DNA from: Gemmatimonadaceae bacterium | Lineage (GTDB): Bacteria > Gemmatimonadota > Gemmatimonadetes > Gemmatimonadales > Gemmatimonadaceae | Assembly (NCBI GenBank): GCA_019689955.1 | Contig: JADGGM010000051.1 | Location: 1 to 9,977 of the forward strand | DNA: 9,977 nucleotides | Direction of reading: 5' to 3' | Shown here: in pieces, positions 5,759-9,977 of the stretch | Layout: each line of letters opens with the position of its first letter | Position numbering within the stretch: position 1 is the first letter of the stretch | Made by a program: the position numbers and the translations under genes | The notes under the pieces: generated by a model | Seen by the model: only the letters and a program-made list of their open reading frames with translations | What the model was told of the DNA's origin: nothing | The model's database searches: none

Positions 5759-6505
5759 ATGCGCCGCACACAACACCGCCCCGCCTCGCGCGCCGAACCC
5801 GTCGAGCGCCCGAACGCTCCCGCCGCCTCCCCCGCGGTGCGCCCCGTGCCGCGCCGGACCCTCGCGGCCGCCACCCTCGAGGCGATTCGCGAGCGCATCC
5901 TCAACGGCACCTACGCCGAGGGGGAGCAGCTCCGGCAAGACGCCATCGCCGCGGAGCTCGGCGTCAGCCGCATCCCCGTCCGCGAGGCGCTGCGGCAGCT
6001 CGAGGTCGAGGGGCTCGTCACCTTCAACCCGCACCGCGGCGTCGTCGTTTCCAGCTTGTCGATCGCCGAGATCGAGGAGCTGTTCGAGTTCCGTGCGCTC
6101 ATCGAGACCGATCTCCTGCGGCGTGCGATCCCGCGCATGACCGACGACGACGTGCATCGCGCCGCCGACATGCTCGACGCCTTCGACGCCGCGCTGGCCC
6201 GCGGTGATGTCGCCGCGTGGGGGGACCTCAACTGGCAGCTCCACTCCACCCTCTATGCGGCGGCGAGCCGACCGCTCACCATGGCGGTCGTCGAGAACCT
6301 GCATCATCACACGAACCGCTACTCGCGCATGCAGCTCGCCCTCACGCACGGCGAGGGGCGCGCGAAGGAGGAGCATCGGGGGATCGTCGACGCCGCGCGC
6401 GACCGCGACGCCGAGCGGGCCTGCCGGCTCCTCGAGTCGCACATCCTCGGCGCCGGGCGCTCGCTCGTGCGCTTCATCCGCGAGCAGCGGGAGAGCGTGA
6501 GCTGA
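5759..6505 (+). CDS. GntR-family transcriptional regulator, FCD type
   Basis: 248 residues. This is a ligand-responsive DNA-binding regulator, probably of this operon and perhaps of the divergent susCD genes. Residues 1-33 are a Pro/Ala/Arg-rich, probably disordered leader. A winged helix-turn-helix covers about 34-101, with the family signature AAELGVSRIPVREALRQLEV (64-83) and a wing around NPHRGVVV. The helical FCD ligand domain spans about 107-236. Presumed metal ligands are His162, His206 (EEHRGIV) and His228 (ESHI). Position 158 is Asn where many FCD proteins have Asp. The ATG at 5759 is chosen over an in-frame TTG at 5726, because the TTG lies between the likely -35 and -10 boxes. No Shine-Dalgarno is seen, which fits leaderless translation. 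The stop is 3 nt before the dehydrogenase start. The effector may be a hydroxyproline intermediate (inference). Confidence 0.9.
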   Translation: MRRTQHRPASRAEPVERPNAPAASPAVRPVPRRTLAAATLEAIRERILNGTYAEGEQLRQDAIAAELGVSRIPVREALRQLEVEGLVTFNPHRGVVVSSLSIAEIEELFEFRALIETDLLRRAIPRMTDDDVHRAADMLDAFDAALARGDVAAWGDLNWQLHSTLYAAASRPLTMAVVENLHHHTNRYSRMQLALTHGEGRAKEEHRGIVDAARDRDAERACRLLESHILGAGRSLVRFIREQRESVS

Positions 6506-6508
6506 CCC

Positions 6509-7957
6509 ATGGCGGACGTGATCCGGCTTCGACACTTCATCGACGGCACCTGGCGCGCGGCGTCGGGTGACCGCTGGATCCCCGATGTGAACCCCTCCGA
6601 CGCCGCCGACATCATCGCGCACGTCCCCGAGGGGGAGGCGAGCGATGCGCACGCGGCGGTGGAGGCTGCGGCCTCCGCGCTCGAGAGTTGGCGCGTGCTC
6701 GCGGGGCCGGCGCGCGCGGAGTACCTCCACCGTTGGGCCGCCGTCATCGCTGCGCGCGCCGACGAGCTGGCGCGCGCGATGGCGCGCGAGGTGGGGAAAC
6801 CGATCGCCGAGGCGCGCGGAGAGGTCGCGCGCTGCGTGGTGATCCTCCGCTACTACGCGGGGGAAGCGGTGCGCGAGGTGGGCTCGGTGATCCCCGCGCA
6901 GGTCCCGAACGCGCTCCAGTTCACCCTTCGCGAGCCGCTCGGCGTGGTGGCGCTCATCACGCCGTGGAACTTCCCGCTCGCGATCCCGCTCTGGAAGGCG
7001 GCGCCGGCGCTCGCCTTCGGCAACACGGTGGTCCTCAAGCCTTCGGAGGCCTCCGCCTCGATGGCCTCGCTCCTCGCCGAGACCGCGGCCGCGGCGGAGC
7101 TCCCGCCGGGTGTGTTCAACGTGGTCCACGGCACCGGGCCCACCGTCGGCACCGCGCTCCTCCGCGCGAGCGCGGTGCGCGGGATCAGCTTCACCGGATC
7201 GTCGGCGGTGGGCGCCGCGGTCGCCGCCATCGCGGCGGAGCGCAACGTGCGCTACCAGACCGAGATGGGGGGGAAGAACGTCGTGATCGTGGCGGGCGAT
7301 GCCGATCTCGACGCGGCCGCTGCGCTCACGGCGTCCGGGGCGATGCGCTACGCGGGGCAGAAGTGCACGGCCACGAGCCGCGTCGTGATCGCGAAGGAGG
7401 TGGAGCAGGACTTCCTCGCTCGCCTGCGCGCGCAGGTGGAGGCGCTCCCGCTGGGGCCCGTCGACGATCCGGCCGCCGCGGTCGGGCCACTCATCAGCGA
7501 GCGCTCGCACGCGTCGCTCACCCGGTCGCTGGCCGAGGCCGCGCCGGAGCGCCTCTTCGGCGGGGAGCTCCCGCACGACCCGCGCTTCCGCCGCGGCTTC
7601 TACTTCGCGCCGACCGTGATCCGCTTCGAGAGCGCCGACGCGCCGCTGGCGCAGCGCGAGCTGTTCGGCCCCGTGCTCGGGACCCTCGTCGCCGACGACC
7701 TCGACCACGCGATCGCGCTCGCCAATCGCACGCCGTACGGGCTCAGCGCCTCGCTCTTCACGCGCGATCTGCGCACCGCGCTCCGCTACGTGCAGCGGAT
7801 CGAGGCGGGGCTGGTGCGCGTGAACGGCGACACCACGGGGGTGGACCCGCACGCGCCGTTCGGCGGTTTCAAGGGGTCCAGCTCGGGGAGCCGCGAGCAG
7901 GGCCCGGCCGCGCGCGAGTTCTACACGGAGATCAAGACGGTCCAGATCAATCCCTGA
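6509..7957 (+). CDS. hypH: Aldehyde dehydrogenase, probable alpha-ketoglutarate semialdehyde dehydrogenase
   Basis: 482 residues, full length for the NAD(P)-dependent aldehyde dehydrogenase superfamily. Visible active-site features are PWNFP (152-156, oxyanion Asn154), VLKPSE with cofactor-binding Lys177, the FTGSS glycine motif (228-232), the general base Glu252 in TEMGGKN, the nucleophile Cys286 in GQKCTATSR, and ELFGP (384-388). By context it should oxidise 2,5-dioxopentanoate (alpha-ketoglutarate semialdehyde) to 2-oxoglutarate, the last step of hydroxyproline breakdown. The next genes encode a DapA-family enzyme and a hydroxyproline-type epimerase. It starts 3 nt after the regulator stop, with only a weak purine-rich stretch (GGGAGAG at 6489-6495) upstream, so it probably depends on coupling. 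The family call is certain; the substrate is inferred and could be another semialdehyde. The symbol follows Sinorhizobium usage. Confidence 0.88.
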   Translation: MADVIRLRHFIDGTWRAASGDRWIPDVNPSDAADIIAHVPEGEASDAHAAVEAAASALESWRVLAGPARAEYLHRWAAVIAARADELARAMAREVGKPIAEARGEVARCVVILRYYAGEAVREVGSVIPAQVPNALQFTLREPLGVVALITPWNFPLAIPLWKAAPALAFGNTVVLKPSEASASMASLLAETAAAAELPPGVFNVVHGTGPTVGTALLRASAVRGISFTGSSAVGAAVAAIAAERNVRYQTEMGGKNVVIVAGDADLDAAAALTASGAMRYAGQKCTATSRVVIAKEVEQDFLARLRAQVEALPLGPVDDPAAAVGPLISERSHASLTRSLAEAAPERLFGGELPHDPRFRRGFYFAPTVIRFESADAPLAQRELFGPVLGTLVADDLDHAIALANRTPYGLSASLFTRDLRTALRYVQRIEAGLVRVNGDTTGVDPHAPFGGFKGSSSGSREQGPAAREFYTEIKTVQINP

Positions 7958-7969
7958 CCCCTCTCACGC

Positions 7970-8866
7970 ATGCAACCGCACGATTGGCGCGGGGTGTTCC
8001 CCGCGATCACGACCCCGTTCCACTCCGATCTCTCGATCGACGAGCGCGCGTTGGACGCCCACGTGCGGTGGCTCGTGGAGCGCGGCGTGCGCGGGATCGT
8101 CCCGCTCGGCTCGCTCGGCGAAGGGGCGACGCTCACGCACGACGAGAAGGTGCGCGTCCTCGAGATCTGCCGCCGCGCGATCGGCGACCGCGTGCCGCTG
8201 GTCGCGGGGATCTCCGCCCTCTCGACCGCCGAGGCCGTGGCGCTCGCCTGCGCCGCGCAGCGCGTGGGGTGCGATGGGCTCATGGTGCTCCCTCCGTACG
8301 TGTACCGCGGCGACGAGCGGGAGATGCTCGCGCACGTCGACGCGGTCTTCGCGGCGACGCCGCTCCCGGCGATGCTGTACAACAACCCCATCGCCTACGG
8401 CACCGACTTCACCCCGCCGCAGATCGCCACGCTGTGCGCGCGCCACGCGAACCTGCAGGCGGTGAAGGAGTCGAGCGGCGACGTGCGCCGCATCACCGCC
8501 ATCCGCGAGCGGCTCGGGGACCGGGTGGCGCTGTTCGTCGGCCTGGACGATCTGGTCGTGGAAGGAGTGTGCGCCGGGGCGGTGGGGTGGATCGCGGGGC
8601 TCGTGAACGCGCTCCCCGACGCGTCGGTGCGGCTCTTCGACCTCGCCGTGGCCGGAGACGTGGCACGCACGCGCGCGCTCTACGATTGGTTTCTCCCCCT
8701 CCTGAGGCTCGACACCGTGCCCAAGTTCGTGCAGCTCATCAAGCTCGTACAGCGCGAGGTGGGGCGCGGGAGCAGCGTCGTCCGCCCGCCGCGGCTGGAG
8801 CTGGAGGGGGCGGAGCTCGACGCCGCGCTCGCGCTCATCCGCGAGCGGCTGGCCACGCAGCCGTAG
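7970..8866 (+). CDS. hypD: DapA-family lyase, probable pyrroline-4-hydroxy-2-carboxylate deaminase
   Basis: 298 residues, typical for class I Schiff-base TIM-barrel enzymes of the dihydrodipicolinate synthase/N-acetylneuraminate lyase family. The substrate carboxylate loop reads GSLGE (47-51), the catalytic tyrosine is Tyr137 in YNNP, and the Schiff-base lysine is Lys166 in AVKESSGD. In hydroxyproline catabolism a member of this family deaminates and dehydrates 1-pyrroline-4-hydroxy-2-carboxylate to alpha-ketoglutarate semialdehyde, the substrate of the dehydrogenase encoded just upstream. True lysine-biosynthetic DapA is less likely because all neighbours are catabolic. A sugar-acid dehydratase feeding the same semialdehyde is the main alternative, but the racemase-family neighbour argues against it. 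The gene lies 12 nt after the dehydrogenase stop and has no clear Shine-Dalgarno. The symbol follows Sinorhizobium usage. Confidence 0.87.
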   Translation: MQPHDWRGVFPAITTPFHSDLSIDERALDAHVRWLVERGVRGIVPLGSLGEGATLTHDEKVRVLEICRRAIGDRVPLVAGISALSTAEAVALACAAQRVGCDGLMVLPPYVYRGDEREMLAHVDAVFAATPLPAMLYNNPIAYGTDFTPPQIATLCARHANLQAVKESSGDVRRITAIRERLGDRVALFVGLDDLVVEGVCAGAVGWIAGLVNALPDASVRLFDLAVAGDVARTRALYDWFLPLLRLDTVPKFVQLIKLVQREVGRGSSVVRPPRLELEGAELDAALALIRERLATQP

Positions 8867-8873
8867 GGCGGCA

Positions 8874-9836
8874 ATGACCACGGCGCTGCGCGACGTCCGC
8901 GCGATCGAGATCATCGACTCGCACACCGAGGGCGAGCCGACGCGCGTCGTGGTCGGCGGCTGGCCCCAGCCGCCGGGAGCGACGATGGCGGCGCGGCGCG
9001 AGGCGCTGCGCCGCGACTTCGACATGCTGCGGCGCGCCGTGGTGTGCGAGCCGCGCGGGCACGACGCGATCGTGGGCGCGCTCCTCACGCCGCCGGTCTC
9101 CTCCGCCGCGCTGGCGGGGGTGGTCTTCTTCAACGACGTGGGCTACCTCGGCATGTGCGGGCACGGGCTCATCGGCGTGGTGCGCACGCTCGAGCACCTC
9201 GGCCGGATCGGGCCGGGGTCCGTGTGCATCGACACCCCGGCGGGGACGGTGCGCGCGGAGCTCGCCCCCGACGGGGCGGTGACGGTGGAGAACGTCATCG
9301 CCTTCCGCCATCTGAGCGACGTGAAAGTCGAGGTCCCCGGCGTGGGGCTCGTGCGGGGAGACGTCGCGTACGGCGGGAACTGGTTCTTCCTCACCGAGCT
9401 CCCCGACCTGCCGCTCGAGCTGGCGAACGTGCGCGAGCTGCTGCGCGTGACGACGGCGATCCGCGACACGCTCCGCGCGCGCGGGATCACGGGCGCCGAC
9501 GGCGCGATGGTCGACCACATCGAGCTCTTCGGCGCGCCGCGCCGCGCGGATGCGGACAGCCGCAACTTCGTGCTCTGCCCGGGCGCGGCGTTCGACCGGT
9601 CGCCGTGCGGCACGGGGACGTCGGCGAAGATGGCGACGTTGTACGCGCGCGGCGCGCTGGCGCCGGGGGAGCGGTGGCACCAGGAGAGCATCACCGGGAG
9701 CCTGTTCACCGGGTGGATCGAGGAGCGGAACGGGGCGGTGGTGCCGTACATCCAGGGGCGCGCGTTCGTGACGTCGCGCGCGACGCTGTTCTTCGACCCG
9801 CACGACCCCTTTCGGTTCGGCTTCCCGGAGTCGTGA
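8874..9836 (+). CDS. hypRE: Proline racemase family, probable 4-hydroxyproline 2-epimerase
   Basis: 320 residues, normal for the cofactor-independent proline racemase family. Both catalytic cysteines are present: Cys95 in MCGHG (94-98) and Cys245 in SPCGTGTS (243-250). This Cys/Cys pair indicates a racemase or epimerase; the trans-3-hydroxyproline dehydratase branch carries Thr at the second position. DSHTEGEPTRVV near the N-terminus, YGGNWFF (166-172) and FDRSPCG fit 4-hydroxyproline epimerases, which convert trans-4-hydroxy-L-proline to cis-4-hydroxy-D-proline. It follows the deaminase gene by 7 nt with AGGG just upstream, and its TGA overlaps the next ATG by one base. Together with the FAD oxidoreductase start downstream this gives the first two steps of the pathway. 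Proline racemase or trans-3-hydroxyproline epimerase activity is not excluded. The symbol follows Sinorhizobium usage. Confidence 0.9.
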   Translation: MTTALRDVRAIEIIDSHTEGEPTRVVVGGWPQPPGATMAARREALRRDFDMLRRAVVCEPRGHDAIVGALLTPPVSSAALAGVVFFNDVGYLGMCGHGLIGVVRTLEHLGRIGPGSVCIDTPAGTVRAELAPDGAVTVENVIAFRHLSDVKVEVPGVGLVRGDVAYGGNWFFLTELPDLPLELANVRELLRVTTAIRDTLRARGITGADGAMVDHIELFGAPRRADADSRNFVLCPGAAFDRSPCGTGTSAKMATLYARGALAPGERWHQESITGSLFTGWIEERNGAVVPYIQGRAFVTSRATLFFDPHDPFRFGFPES

Positions 9837-9977
9837 TGTCGTCGGCCCGCCCGGACGTGGTGGTAGTGGGCGCCGGCGTGGTGGGCGCGGCGTGCGCGCT
9901 GGCGCTCGCGCGCGAGGGGCTCGCGGTGCAGATCGTCGAGGCGGACTTCCCGGGGGGCGGGAGCACCGGGGTGGCGA
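9836..9977 (+). CDS. FAD-dependent amino-acid oxidoreductase, N-terminal fragment (probable D-hydroxyproline dehydrogenase)
   Basis: The first 47 codons are visible before the window ends. The protein opens with DVVVVGAGVVGAACALALAR, a Rossmann FAD-binding motif GxGxxG at residues 13-18, followed by an acidic Glu near residue 36 (VQIVEAD) that would contact the ADP ribose. This is the standard start of DadA/DAAO-type flavoproteins. The ATG overlaps the epimerase stop (TGATG), so translation is probably coupled. By pathway logic it should oxidise cis-4-hydroxy-D-proline to pyrroline-4-hydroxy-2-carboxylate. The catalytic domain lies outside the window, so the substrate is inferred from the neighbours; D-amino-acid dehydrogenase or sarcosine-oxidase-like alternatives remain. 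Confidence 0.8.
   Translation, partial: MSSARPDVVVVGAGVVGAACALALAREGLAVQIVEADFPGGGSTGVA

Noticed and set aside
5747..7852. A 701-codon open frame on the minus strand across the regulator and dehydrogenase
   Set aside because: It is Arg/Ala/Gly/His-rich low-complexity sequence with no recognisable domain, and it lies opposite two well-supported genes. Such antisense frames are expected in high-GC DNA.
7970..8866. Lysine-biosynthesis DapA or sialic-acid lyase
   Set aside because: The family motifs are shared, but the operon holds an epimerase, an FAD oxidoreductase and a semialdehyde dehydrogenase, which fit hydroxyproline breakdown better.
6688..8877. A 729-codon plus-strand open frame across the dehydrogenase and deaminase
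   Set aside because: It is an Arg-rich out-of-frame translation of two genes with clear active-site motifs in the correct frame.

Overview
This window is high-GC bacterial DNA. It carries a SusC/SusD outer-membrane uptake pair beside a hydroxyproline-type catabolic operon. SusC/SusD pairs at this GC content, plus a small lipoprotein that is only a TonB 'plug' domain, suggest Gemmatimonadota or a related high-GC lineage of the Bacteroidota/FCB group. That placement is inference; no rRNA or other phylogenetic marker is present.

Layout. (1) Positions 1-57, minus strand: the first 19 codons of a secreted protein that leaves the window. (2) 249-692, plus strand: a 147-residue lipoprotein whose mature part resembles a free-standing TonB-receptor plug. 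(3) 700-732: a perfect 14-bp GC hairpin between convergent genes. (4) 5502 down to 758, minus strand: a two-gene operon, a SusC/RagA-type TonB-dependent transporter (1056 aa) followed by a SusD-like lipoprotein (525 aa), joined by an ATGA stop/start overlap. (5) 5503-5758: a divergent control region, partly AT-rich, with a 17-base G/C homopolymer next to the susC ribosome-binding site, two sets of short direct repeats sharing the word TGTCA, and recognisable promoters facing both ways. (6) 5759 to the right edge, plus strand: a tightly packed operon of a GntR/FCD regulator, an aldehyde dehydrogenase, a DapA-family lyase/deaminase, a proline-racemase-family epimerase, and the first 47 codons of an FAD-dependent oxidoreductase.

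How the genes fit together. The rightward enzymes match the known bacterial trans-4-hydroxy-L-proline route. The epimerase makes cis-4-hydroxy-D-proline. The FAD dehydrogenase/oxidase makes pyrroline-4-hydroxy-2-carboxylate. The DapA-family deaminase gives alpha-ketoglutarate semialdehyde, and the aldehyde dehydrogenase gives 2-oxoglutarate. The divergent SusC/SusD pair shares the control region with the regulator, so it may import the substrate, possibly hydroxyproline-containing peptides. That link is inference from position only.

The most unusual feature is the 17-bp homopolymer directly upstream of the transporter's Shine-Dalgarno sequence. It is a candidate phase-variation or expression-tuning tract for a surface transporter.
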